Part shown: one piece after another, positions 13,979 to 20,224 of the stretch
Position numbering within the stretch: the first letter of the stretch is position 1
Layout of the letters: every line of letters begins with the position of its first letter
Notes under the pieces: model-generated
Told to the model about the DNA's origin: nothing
Databases searched by the model: none
Seen by the model: the letters and a program-made list of their open reading frames with translations, nothing else
Program-made: the position numbers and the translations under genes
Source of the DNA: a virus
Length of the DNA: 22,467 bases
Reading direction: 5' to 3' (one strand)
IMG/VR virus record: IMGVR_UViG_3300047094_000329
Location: 1 to 22,467 of that record

Positions 13979-14785
13979 ATGAAAAAAGTAGCAGTGGGAT
14001 TCGTAGCAGTAATATTTTCAACAATGTTCTTAATGCCTTCCGAAGCAGCAACTCCAAAGGCTTTAGTAATCATTGATTCGTACTTTGATTCAAAAGTATA
14101 CAATGCAGATGTGGTTTGTATTACACTTCAAAATACATCATGTACAGATGTTGTGACAGTAACAAGTACATCACTTTCAAGTGAAATTAATCATGGAAAT
14201 GCCATGGCTGAGGTTGCCAAGAAGCAAAATCAATCACTATCAATTATTTTATTGAGAGCAACAACTCCATCATCAAAAACTGTTAATCCAGTAAATGCTG
14301 GAAACTTTATTGATGCTCTAAACTGGGTAAATGCAAACTCTTCAAAGGTTGGCGCAGTTTCAGTATCAAGATATTTTAATGGAACCAAACCGTGTTCTCC
14401 AGCAGCCGTAAACACTGCTGGCGTGTATGGTGGAGTTGCCAAGGCTGATAAGACTATTCGTACCTTAATTTCTATGCTAAATTCAAAGGGGATTCCAGTA
14501 TTTGTTTCAACTGGTAACAAGATGGGTACAAAGATTGACTATCCTGCATGCATTCCAGATGTAGTTTCTGTCAGTACTGGCGGAAAAAATGCACAAGGAA
14601 CTATCGTTAGTGTTAATGCATTTGATAATGATACTGACTATTTTGCTTCATCTGAACTCAATAATTATGATTCAAGTGTTTTTGGGTTAATCCCACAAAC
14701 AACTTCATCGGCTACCGCAGCAGTTGCTGCTCAGTGGCTAACAGTTGGAAATCTTTCAGACAAGGTTGTTCTAGTTAAAAAGTAG
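13979..14785 (+). CDS. Secreted subtilisin-like (S8) serine protease
   Basis: A 268-residue protein beginning MKKVAVGFVAVIFSTMFLMP with a Sec signal peptide ending at about A23/A24. The subtilase triad can be placed: D33 in ALVIIDSYFDS, H72 in EINHGNAMAEVA, and S243 in QTTSSATAAVAAQW; N180 in FVSTGNKMG would be the oxyanion-hole asparagine, and YPACIPDVVSVST matches the strand that follows it in the family. The usual GTSxAxP around the serine is degenerate, so activity is not certain. The enzyme would act outside the membrane on host surface, phage or secreted proteins. No propeptide domain is apparent. The frame is open upstream to 13940, but AAGGAG and the signal sequence mark ATG 13979 as the start. 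Confidence 0.8.
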   Translation: MKKVAVGFVAVIFSTMFLMPSEAATPKALVIIDSYFDSKVYNADVVCITLQNTSCTDVVTVTSTSLSSEINHGNAMAEVAKKQNQSLSIILLRATTPSSKTVNPVNAGNFIDALNWVNANSSKVGAVSVSRYFNGTKPCSPAAVNTAGVYGGVAKADKTIRTLISMLNSKGIPVFVSTGNKMGTKIDYPACIPDVVSVSTGGKNAQGTIVSVNAFDNDTDYFASSELNNYDSSVFGLIPQTTSSATAAVAAQWLTVGNLSDKVVLVKK

Positions 14786-14792
14786 TAGGTTT

Positions 14793-14865
14793 TGGTCTGT
14801 AGCTCAGTTGGTAGAGCGTCGCACTGTTAATGCGAATGTCGCAGGATCGTGACCTGCCAGACCAG
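14793..14865 (+). tRNA. tRNA-Asn (anticodon GTT)
   Basis: Acceptor TGGTCTG pairs with CAGACCA (14858-14864), discriminator G14865. The D-arm is GCTC-loop AGTTGGTA-GAGC, the anticodon stem TCGCA/TGCGA closes the loop CTGTTAA with anticodon GTT, and the T-stem GCAGG/CCTGC closes a 7-base loop. That loop reads ATCGTGA, so the normal T54 and A58 are swapped. CCA is not encoded. Four bases separate it from the tRNA-Gly gene. It reads AAC/AAT codons, which are plentiful in this AT-rich genome. Confidence 0.88.
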
Positions 14866-14869
14866 CAAT

Positions 14870-14943
14870 GCGGATATTGCATAGTGATAGTGCGTAACCT
14901 TGCCAAGGTTAACGTGTGGGTTTGATTCCCGCTATCCGCTCCA
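14870..14943 (+). tRNA. tRNA-Gly (anticodon GCC)
   Basis: Acceptor GCGGATA pairs with TATCCGC (14933-14939), discriminator T14940, and CCA is encoded at 14941-14943. The anticodon stem TAACC/GGTTA closes the loop TTGCCAA, anticodon GCC. The D-stem GCAT/GTGC is short of the normal GG pair in its loop (AGTGATA), and the T-loop TTTGATT has T instead of C at position 56. The elbow contacts are therefore unusual. The extended -10 promoter for the next gene begins six bases after its end. Confidence 0.85.
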
Positions 14944-14948
14944 GAATA

Positions 14949-14957
14949 TGATATAAT
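14949..14957 (+). promoter_or_regulatory. Extended -10 promoter TGATATAAT ahead of hsp20
   Basis: A perfect extended -10 lies directly after the tRNA-Gly gene. Transcription should start near 14964, giving a leader of about 49 bases before ATG 15013. It would express the Hsp20 gene separately from the tRNAs. Confidence 0.65.
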
Positions 14958-14989
14958 AAATATGTACTGCCTACGGGGGTACACTAACT

Positions 14990-15010
14990 TATTCGCTTGA
15001 AAGGGGAATA
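14990..15010 (+). promoter_or_regulatory. Leader hairpin covering the hsp20 ribosome binding site
   Basis: In the predicted leader, TATTC (14990-14994) can pair with GAATA (15006-15010), with CT/AG pairing inside around a TGAA loop. The ribosome binding site AAGGGG (15001-15006) is partly inside this stem. A weak hairpin that hides the ribosome binding site is the principle of RNA thermometers on small heat shock genes. A second hairpin, GTAC-CC/GG-GTAC, lies upstream at 14964-14982. Pairing was judged by eye only. Confidence 0.4.
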
Positions 15011-15012
15011 AA

Positions 15013-15429
15013 ATGGTAACACAGTTCGCAATGGATCTATTCAATGATCCTTTTTTTATTGGCTTTAATAGAGAATTAAGCCGTCTAAATACCGCACATA
15101 AAGTAAATTCGCAATCATATCCTCCTTATGATCTTCTTAAGCTAGATGAAGATACATACAGAATTACTCTTGCTATTGCAGGATTTACAAAGGAAGATAT
15201 TGATGTATCAGTAGATAGTGGAACTCTTGTGATTAAGGGTGAAATTACAGAAGTAATAGATGCTGAGGTAGTTCACAAAGGTATCGCTGGTCGTAAATTT
15301 GTACGATCATTTGCTCTTGGAGAATACATGGAAGTAACTGGTGCCGAAATGAAAGATGGTATGCTACATATTAGTATAGATCGTATTATTCCTGAAGATA
15401 AAAAGCCTAAACAGATTGCAATTAACTAG
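15013..15429 (+). CDS. Small heat shock protein (Hsp20/IbpA type)
   Basis: A 138-residue alpha-crystallin-domain chaperone. The start DLFNDPFFIGFNRELSRLN, then SYPPYDLLKLDEDTYRITLA, GFTKEDIDVSV, a GIAGRKFVRSFALGE segment and the final PEDKKPKQIAIN follow the order of IbpA of enterobacteria closely. It would hold unfolding proteins in the cytoplasm as an ATP-independent oligomer. Hsp20 genes are known in cyanophages, where they are thought to help virion assembly or protect host functions. Here the gene is alone on a short transcript with its own extended -10 promoter and a leader that may fold over the ribosome binding site. Confidence 0.93.
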   Translation: MVTQFAMDLFNDPFFIGFNRELSRLNTAHKVNSQSYPPYDLLKLDEDTYRITLAIAGFTKEDIDVSVDSGTLVIKGEITEVIDAEVVHKGIAGRKFVRSFALGEYMEVTGAEMKDGMLHISIDRIIPEDKKPKQIAIN

Positions 15430-15444
15430 TATATAGGCTATAAT
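15416..15444 (+). promoter_or_regulatory. Promoter TTGCAA-N17-TATAAT ahead of the endolysin
   Basis: TTGCAA at 15416-15421 (four of six consensus bases) and a perfect TATAAT at 15439-15444 are 17 bases apart, straddling the end of the Hsp20 gene. The leader of about 45 bases ends in TTAGGAGG before ATG 15498, a strong ribosome binding site. Confidence 0.6.
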
Positions 15445-15497
15445 TGATATACGGTCCTAAGCATGACTATAAACTGCTTTTCTAATTAGGAGGAAAA

Positions 15498-16196
15498 ATG
15501 GCAGTAAAAGGTTCAGTAGAGGCAATCGTTGAGGTTGCAAAAAAAGAACTAGGGACAATAGAAGGCCCTAAAGATAATGAAACAAAGTATGGGGCATGGA
15601 TGAAGGTTAACTTTCAACCTTGGTGCCAATCATTTGTTTCTTGGTGTGCATACACAGCAGGTGTAGCAAAGTTTCCAAAATCTGCATCAACAGTGGCAGC
15701 ATCAGATCAGTTTAAAAAAGAGGGTCGTTGGTCAGATGCCCGCAATGATGACCCAACACCAGGAGACTGGATCTATTTTGATTTTCCAGATGATGGGGTA
15801 AATAGAATTTCTCACGTTGGTCTATGTATCAAGAATAATGGTGATGGAACTATTCAGGTTATTGAAGGAAACACTTCAGGAACTGCAAAAGGGGACCAAC
15901 GCAACGGCGGAATGTGCGTAGAGAAAACTCGTGGCTATGTAAAGAACAATAAGAAGAAATTACTTAATGCTGTAGTTGGTTGGGGCCGTCCAGTGTATGC
16001 TGGAGAACAAAACCTTCCGTTACTTTCAAAAGTTGGTTCATCTAATGTTCCAACTAAAAGTAGCACACCTTCAAGAGAACTAGATGAAGCATCAAATCCA
16101 ACAAACATCTATGCTCAAGTAGAAGAGAATTCTGCTACTTATACCAGCACTGCTGATGTATCCCGTAAGGCTCTTAAAGCAAAAAAGGCAAAGTAA
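15498..16196 (+). CDS. CHAP-domain endolysin
   Basis: A 232-residue protein with an N-terminal CHAP (cysteine, histidine-dependent amidohydrolase/peptidase) domain, about residues 5-165. C43 in PWCQSFVSWCAYTAG, H106 in RISHVGLCI and E123/N125 in VIEGNTSG form the expected catalytic set, and TPGDWIYFDFPDD precedes the histidine as usual. It should cut peptidoglycan cross-bridges or the amide bond at lysis. The C-terminal 55 residues are low-complexity (Ser, Thr, Ala) and end in KALKAKKAK, possibly for wall binding. No signal peptide is seen, so holins are needed for release. The next gene starts directly after the stop. Confidence 0.88.
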   Translation: MAVKGSVEAIVEVAKKELGTIEGPKDNETKYGAWMKVNFQPWCQSFVSWCAYTAGVAKFPKSASTVAASDQFKKEGRWSDARNDDPTPGDWIYFDFPDDGVNRISHVGLCIKNNGDGTIQVIEGNTSGTAKGDQRNGGMCVEKTRGYVKNNKKKLLNAVVGWGRPVYAGEQNLPLLSKVGSSNVPTKSSTPSRELDEASNPTNIYAQVEENSATYTSTADVSRKALKAKKAK

Positions 16197-16397
16197 ATGG
16201 AATCAACCAAAAGAACTTTGCTAAAAACAGCAAGTTGGGAAACATTTCACCTTGTTGGTGTTGCTGGAGTAATATATCTATTTACTGGTGAATGGGAGTA
16301 TGCAAGTCTTGGTGCCCTGATTTATATTGGTTGGGAAGCACTTGGATACTTTCTTCATGAAAGAGTCTGGGCAAGGTTTGGACATAAAGTAAAATAA
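16197..16397 (+). CDS. DUF2061 membrane protein (copy 1)
   Basis: A 66-residue protein with the DUF2061 pattern: RTLLKTASWETFHLVGVAGV at the start, a short central loop, YASLGALIYIGWEALGYFLH, then HERVWARFG. Two membrane helices are likely (about 14-30 and 38-54). Function is unknown. It abuts the endolysin gene with no gap, so it may be co-expressed at lysis and help membrane disruption, but that is inference. A second family member is at 21806-22009. Confidence 0.85.
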   Translation: MESTKRTLLKTASWETFHLVGVAGVIYLFTGEWEYASLGALIYIGWEALGYFLHERVWARFGHKVK

Positions 16398-16398
16398 A

Positions 16399-16584
16399 AT
16401 GGCATTGTATGAATATGATTGCATGTCATGTGCAAAAAGATACATAAAAGAAAGATCTATTAAAGAAAACGATCCAGGGTATGAGTGTGAAACTTGCACT
16501 CTACCACTGGTTCGTGTATACTCTAATGTAGGAGCAGTTTTTAATGGAAGTGGCTTTTATAGCACCGATAATAGAAAGAAGTAG
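16399..16584 (+). CDS. FmdB-like zinc ribbon protein
   Basis: A 61-residue protein starting MALYEYDCMSCAKRY, with C8, C11, C30 and C33 as zinc ligands and VFNGSGFYSTDNRKK at the end. This is the FmdB/Zn-ribbon_8 layout, including the conserved GSGFYxTD. The family is labelled a putative regulator, but its role is not established. It follows the DUF2061 gene by one base and is translated in the same unit. Confidence 0.85.
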   Translation: MALYEYDCMSCAKRYIKERSIKENDPGYECETCTLPLVRVYSNVGAVFNGSGFYSTDNRKK

Positions 16585-16590
16585 TATACT
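16585..16590 (+). promoter_or_regulatory. Possible -10 box TATACT
   Basis: TATACT directly follows the FmdB-like stop codon and lies nine bases ahead of ATG 16600. No -35 or TG extension is present. If used, the mRNA would have almost no leader, in line with the leaderless genes at 13779 and 18686. Confidence 0.4.
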
Positions 16591-16599
16591 TTGAATACA

Positions 16600-16818
16600 A
16601 TGATTACTGAAGAGGTTGCAGAAAAAGAATGGATTCTTGGAGCAATAGATCGCTGTGACTCTTGTGCAGCAGAAGCATTAGTTAAAGTAACAGGATCACT
16701 AGGCGAACTTTTATTTTGTGGTCATCACTATAATAAAATTATGGACAATCCCGAAGGATATAAAAAAATGATGGGATTTGCTTTAATAATTCTTGATGAA
16801 AGAGATAAGTTGCAGTAA
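16600..16818 (+). CDS. Small Cys/His protein, DUF7455-like
   Basis: A 72-residue protein with the pattern DRCDSCAAEALVKV then GELLFCGHHYNKI; C19, C22, C40 and H43 should bind zinc. This matches small proteins widespread in Actinobacteria (DUF7455 by memory), in which DRCD-C-A-A and LLFCGHH are constant, and so supports an actinobacterial host. Function is unknown. I prefer ATG 16600; a TTG at 16591 is in frame. No ribosome binding site is visible, consistent with a very short leader. Confidence 0.75.
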   Translation: MITEEVAEKEWILGAIDRCDSCAAEALVKVTGSLGELLFCGHHYNKIMDNPEGYKKMMGFALIILDERDKLQ

Positions 16819-16868
16819 GTAATAAAGTTTACTACATATGGACAGGAAACCTTTGAAGGCAATGGAAT

Positions 16869-17690
16869 ATGGAAAAGAAACTGAACTTTCACTGGATTAA
16901 CAATAGGGAGTTATTGGTTGATGAAATTAGTGAGTTATCAACAAGGCTAAATGACTATGGATTTGAGTCATTGCTATTAACTTTTACAGAGCGTGAAGCA
17001 GATTATTGGATAAAAGCAGCAAGGGCACTATCTGTAGGACAAAAAATTAAATATATGATAGCATTAAGGCCATATGCAATTAATCCAACTTATGCCCTAA
17101 TGATGGCAACAGCTTTTGAACAAATTGACAAAGATAGACTTATGTTAAACCTAATTGCGGGTATAAATGATTTCGAGGCAGATCGTTTTAATGTTTTCCT
17201 AAATGTTGAAGAAAGAAAACAATTATGTTCTTCATTTTTAAAAGAAATGATTACTGCCAATGAAAGTAATTGGGCTATTAATCCAGAATATAAACTTAAT
17301 AAGTTTCCAGATATAGTCATTAGTGGATCTTCCCCAGAAATGACTGAATGTACAAATAAGTATGGAGATATCAGTTTAACAACATTAAGTAATTATATGA
17401 TATATTTAAAAGATAAAGATATTTTAAATAATAAAAGAAAAATGGTTAGGTGCTGGATTCTTCTTTGTGACTCTGAATTAGATGCTACAATTGAGTATCA
17501 TAAAATAAAAGATGAAAGAGAAAAAACAAGCACAATATTTGGAGATAAAGAAATGATTAAGTCTAAATTAATAGAACTAGAATCGTTTGGGATTACAGAT
17601 ATTTTACTTTCTTGCAACAGAAATCTTAAAAATGAAAAAGATGTTCAGTCGTTTATTGGTAAATTAGTTAAGGAGACTAAAAATGTATGA
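16869..17690 (+). CDS. Luciferase-like flavin monooxygenase (SsuD-like, short)
   Basis: A 273-residue protein of the bacterial luciferase-like (LLM) fold. The best match is to alkanesulfonate monooxygenase SsuD: GFESLLLTFTEREADYWIKA, KIKYMIALRPYAINPTYALM, then DKDRLMLNLIAGIND, later DIVISGSSPEMTEC and DISLTTLSNYMIYLKD, and near the end IFGDKEMIKSKLIELESFG followed by ITDILLS. SsuD releases sulfite from alkanesulfonates using reduced flavin and oxygen. The protein is about 100 residues shorter than SsuD, with the loss in the region before the last strand-helix unit, so the substrate may differ. No flavin reductase gene is nearby. It overlaps the nuclease gene by 8 bases. Such genes are rare in phages to my knowledge. 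Confidence 0.78.
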   Translation: MEKKLNFHWINNRELLVDEISELSTRLNDYGFESLLLTFTEREADYWIKAARALSVGQKIKYMIALRPYAINPTYALMMATAFEQIDKDRLMLNLIAGINDFEADRFNVFLNVEERKQLCSSFLKEMITANESNWAINPEYKLNKFPDIVISGSSPEMTECTNKYGDISLTTLSNYMIYLKDKDILNNKRKMVRCWILLCDSELDATIEYHKIKDEREKTSTIFGDKEMIKSKLIELESFGITDILLSCNRNLKNEKDVQSFIGKLVKETKNV

Positions 17691-18090
17691 ATACTATGTA
17701 AGAAAAGTAGAGAACGTAGTAGATGGAGATACCATTGACGTTCTTATTGATTTAGGGTTTGATATTTTGTTTCAATCCCGTGTTAGACTGGCGGGTATTG
17801 ATACCCCTGAGTCTCGTACAAAGGATCTTGCTGAGAAGGCTCTTGGTCTTGAGTCTAAGGAATACCTAAAGAAGCATTTAAAAGATGCTAAGTCTGTTGT
17901 GATTAAGACTGAAAAAATGGACTCATCTGAAAAGTATGGTCGTATTTTAGGCTGGGTATATGTTAATGGAGATACAGAGTCTCTCAATGACAAAATGATC
18001 AATGATGGATATGCTTGGGGATATATGGGAGATGCAAAGGTCAAAGATTTTGATGCTCTTAAAAAAGCTAGAACAAAGTCGGGCAAATGA
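17683..18090 (+). CDS. Staphylococcal nuclease-like (thermonuclease) protein
   Basis: A 135-residue SNase-fold protein. VVDGDTIDV holds D14/D16, RVRLAGIDTPESR holds R35, D40 and E43, and EKYGRILGWVYV holds R87, the calcium and phosphate-binding set of the family. It would hydrolyse DNA or RNA with calcium. No signal peptide is seen, so it is cytoplasmic unless released at lysis; host DNA breakdown is a reasonable role. It overlaps the monooxygenase gene by 8 bases and the thioredoxin gene by 4, so all three are translated together. Confidence 0.92.
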   Translation: MYEYYVRKVENVVDGDTIDVLIDLGFDILFQSRVRLAGIDTPESRTKDLAEKALGLESKEYLKKHLKDAKSVVIKTEKMDSSEKYGRILGWVYVNGDTESLNDKMINDGYAWGYMGDAKVKDFDALKKARTKSGK

Positions 18091-18341
18091 ATCATATATT
18101 TTATTTTACTGCTGACTGGTGCAACCCATGCAAGAAAACAAAGCCTATTGTTGAAGAACTTAATCGTGAGTCAGCAGATGTAAGGTTTCAGATAATTGAC
18201 GTTGACACTGAGGGTGATCTAGTTAGAAAATTTGAAATTAAATCTGTCCCAACATTTATAGTAATTAAAGATGGACAAGAGATTAAAAGAGCAACTGGGG
18301 CACAAACAAAAGAGCAACTAGAGGGGCTAATGTCATTATGA
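18087..18341 (+). CDS. Thioredoxin-like protein
   Basis: An 84-residue minimal thioredoxin fold: FYFTADWCNPCKKTKPIVEE carries the active-site C12-x-x-C15, and KSVPTFIVIKDGQEI carries the cis-proline strand. It would reduce disulfides in the cytoplasm, for example of ribonucleotide reductase or another phage enzyme. At 84 residues it is shorter than host thioredoxins of about 105, lacking the first strand-helix. ATGA overlaps connect it to the nuclease before and the unknown protein after. Confidence 0.92.
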   Translation: MNHIFYFTADWCNPCKKTKPIVEELNRESADVRFQIIDVDTEGDLVRKFEIKSVPTFIVIKDGQEIKRATGAQTKEQLEGLMSL

Positions 18342-18673
18342 GTAGTGAAGAAGATAATCTAATTGATGAGTTAATCCTAGCAGGTGGGTTAGAAATTTCG
18401 GGAATAGATGAAATAAATGGAGAATTTTTATACACTATGACTGGCAAAATGAAAGACCTTATGCCTGAACTATACGAAGAACACCTTTCTCAGGTTAATG
18501 AAGATATCATGAAATTATGGGAAAAGGGGTTTGTTAATATTGACATGATGAGTGATGATCCTCTTGTTACCGTCACACAAAAAGCCTATAATATTACTGA
18601 GATTTCTAAACTAACCAAAGAAGAAATTTGGTCTTTAGACGAAATTAAGCGCATATCGAGTCCTAAAGTCTGA
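18338..18673 (+). CDS. Acidic protein of unknown function
   Basis: A 111-residue, very acidic helical protein (MSSEEDNLIDELILAGGLEI at the start; KDLMPELYEEHLSQVNEDI and LTKEEIWSLDEIKRI later). No motif or membrane segment is recognised. The build is like a small chaperone or adaptor. It starts in an ATGA overlap with the thioredoxin gene and is the last gene of that run; the promoter for the next gene lies right behind its stop. Confidence 0.75.
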   Translation: MSSEEDNLIDELILAGGLEISGIDEINGEFLYTMTGKMKDLMPELYEEHLSQVNEDIMKLWEKGFVNIDMMSDDPLVTVTQKAYNITEISKLTKEEIWSLDEIKRISSPKV

Positions 18674-18679
18674 TATAAT
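18671..18679 (+). promoter_or_regulatory. Extended -10 promoter TGATATAAT, leaderless
   Basis: A perfect extended -10 overlaps the stop codon (TGA 18671-18673) of the preceding gene. Exactly six bases separate TATAAT from the ATG at 18686, so transcription should start on or next to the A of the ATG. No ribosome binding site lies between. No -35 is visible. Confidence 0.75.
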
Positions 18680-18685
18680 CTTAGT

Positions 18686-19297
18686 ATGCCATATAACATT
18701 GAAAGATCAGGTTCGCAGTATGTCGTTGTCGATGACAAGGGTAAGACTGTTGGAACCCACTCAACAGAAGAAGAGGCTGCATCTCAACTGGCAGCGCTTA
18801 ATGCAAACGTTCCAGAAGCAAGCAAAGAAGATGTTCTTCGCTATGGAAGACGTAGAAGTGGAATTGGAGACTCTCATACTGGAGTAAATACAGGAGGAGA
18901 AAGCATGTCAGCAGCAGACCAGATTACAGAATTAGCATCAGTTATTAAACAGATGATGGGTGAAATCCCTGGCGATACACCACAAGAACAACAGGTTACA
19001 ACTGAAGCAACAAAGCCAGACACAATGGATGCGTATGATAACGAAATGGGTAAAAAAGATAAGCCAAACTATGCCTCAATTATTTCAGAGCGCAAAGGTA
19101 AGCCAGCAGACGGACAACTTTATGCAAGAGTCATACGTGCAGCAAAAGATAAGTTTGATGTTTATCCATCTGCAGTAGCCAATGCTTGGGTAGTTGCAGA
19201 ATATAAGCGCCGTGGCGGTACCTACAAAGCAGACGCAACTGAATCAAAAACTATTTGGGATGGTAGCCTTTTAGATCCAAAGGATTTTATAAAATAA
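18686..19297 (+). CDS. Two-part protein with DUF5872-like C-terminal domain
   Basis: A 203-residue protein. Residues 1-40 form a small beta domain (YNIERSGSQYVVVDDKGKTV followed by GTHSTEEEAASQLAALN) of a type often repeated or fused in phage and bacterial proteins. A flexible acidic and Gln/Thr-rich stretch occupies about 45-125. Residues about 128-180 (KPNYASIISERKGK, YARVIRAAKDKFDVYPSAVA, NAWVVAEYKRRGGTY) look like the short domain I know as DUF5872, seen in phages and large eukaryotic viruses. Function unknown. A leaderless message is predicted from the promoter position. Confidence 0.7.
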   Translation: MPYNIERSGSQYVVVDDKGKTVGTHSTEEEAASQLAALNANVPEASKEDVLRYGRRRSGIGDSHTGVNTGGESMSAADQITELASVIKQMMGEIPGDTPQEQQVTTEATKPDTMDAYDNEMGKKDKPNYASIISERKGKPADGQLYARVIRAAKDKFDVYPSAVANAWVVAEYKRRGGTYKADATESKTIWDGSLLDPKDFIK

Positions 19298-19431
19298 TGC
19301 CAAAGAAAAAATCAGGATCATTTAATGCCACACAAATTAAAAATGGTAAGATTGTTCGTTTAAATAAAAACGGTACAGTCAAATCAATAATTGGTGACTA
19401 TCTTGTTAAGCACAAGAAGGCTGATAGGTAA
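19297..19431 (+). CDS. Very small basic protein
   Basis: A 44-residue lysine-rich protein starting MPKKKSGSFNATQIKNGKIV and ending VKHKKADR. The ATG overlaps the previous TAA and its own TAA overlaps the next ATG (TAATG both times), so it bridges two genes without a gap. The alternation of strands GKIVRLNKNGTVKSIIG suggests one beta-hairpin with a basic surface, possibly for nucleic-acid binding. Not recognised. Confidence 0.65.
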   Translation: MPKKKSGSFNATQIKNGKIVRLNKNGTVKSIIGDYLVKHKKADR

Positions 19432-19790
19432 TGGCAGATACATACACCCCAACTTCTGGTATGAAATCCGCTGCTCGTCGTGCTTTAAAGTGGAAAGAAG
19501 ATGGTAAGGCAACAGGAGCAGGAACACCTGTGGGCTGGGGAAGAGCAACAGATATTGTTAATGGATCTGCAATGTCTCTTGATACTGTTAAACGAATGTA
19601 CTCTTTTTTTTCTAGACATGAAGTAGATAAAAAGGGCAAAGGATTTTATGATGGTCCAGAATTTCCATCTAATGGTCGTATTATGTGGGATGCATGGGGT
19701 GGAGATGCAGGGTTTTCGTGGTCTAGATCCATTGTAGAGCGTGAAAAAAAATTTTGGCTTGGAAGTTCGTTTAGTTTTAAAAAGGGGTAA
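19431..19790 (+). CDS. Conserved phage protein with HEVDKKGKGF and WGGDAG motifs
   Basis: A 119-residue protein. The core runs SAARRALKWKEDG, GWGRATDIVNGSAMS, MYSFFSRHEVDKKGKGF, PSNGRIMWDAWGGDAGFSW. I know this pattern as a small conserved domain of phages, sometimes fused to head or protease proteins, but without a proven function. The fixed R-x-x-D-I-x-N-G, H-E-V-D and G-G-D-A-G blocks suggest a catalytic or DNA-binding site. It follows the DUF5872-like and tiny basic genes in a tight run, so the three may work together. Confidence 0.75.
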   Translation: MADTYTPTSGMKSAARRALKWKEDGKATGAGTPVGWGRATDIVNGSAMSLDTVKRMYSFFSRHEVDKKGKGFYDGPEFPSNGRIMWDAWGGDAGFSWSRSIVEREKKFWLGSSFSFKKG

Positions 19791-19792
19791 AA

Positions 19793-20224
19793 ATGCTATA
19801 TGTCATAACCTTTGGCTTGACAGTAATAGCTTCTTGGTTTATAATTAGAATAACAACTAAAAGCAGAAATAAAGCATTTAGCAGAACCTTGTATAGGCAA
19901 AGTGACCTACATAGGATTATGAAAAAGTTTTTTTCTCAGCAGTTGATTCAGGATTTTGATAAAGATAAATCTTCGCAGTTGACAAAGCGAAGAGAAAAGG
20001 ATACAATTAAAGTAATAGTAATTGATGAAAAGGCATACTGGGTATCTGATAATGTATTCTACATTGCAGATGCTGTTCAAGGTAATCCAATACCCGAGAC
20101 TGCTAGGCCATTAGATACTAAGCAAATGTCAAATAAAGATATTAGTAAAATGTTATTCATATTGGATAACTTAAAAGACGGGAAACTTAATGATAGTGGC
20201 AGTGCAGGGAACGAAAGATTTTAA
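19793..20224 (+). CDS. Membrane-anchored protein of unknown function
   Basis: A 143-residue protein with one N-terminal hydrophobic segment (residues 1-20, MLYVITFGLTVIASWFIIRI), then a basic stretch (TTKSRNKAFSRTLYRQ) that would keep the rest in the cytoplasm. The soluble part includes KVIVIDEKAYWVSDNVFYIA and a helical C-terminus. No family is recognised. AAAGGGG serves as ribosome binding site. Its last 35 bases overlap the next gene in another frame. Confidence 0.72.
   Translation: MLYVITFGLTVIASWFIIRITTKSRNKAFSRTLYRQSDLHRIMKKFFSQQLIQDFDKDKSSQLTKRREKDTIKVIVIDEKAYWVSDNVFYIADAVQGNPIPETARPLDTKQMSNKDISKMLFILDNLKDGKLNDSGSAGNERF

Noticed and set aside
14793-14943. tRNA genes as an attachment site for integration
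   Set aside because: Both are complete genes, no integrase or partial tRNA duplicate is present, and they read as phage-encoded tRNAs.
14962-15000. 12-codon leader peptide before hsp20
   Set aside because: It starts only four bases after the -10, before the likely transcription start, and has no ribosome binding site.
14775-15044. Minus-strand open frame of 89 codons
   Set aside because: It runs straight through both tRNA genes and the hsp20 leader, so it is not coding.
15459-15479. AAGCA/TGCTT hairpin followed by TTTT-like bases as terminator for hsp20
   Set aside because: Five-base stem with an 11-base loop, and it lies downstream of the endolysin promoter, where termination would be counterproductive.
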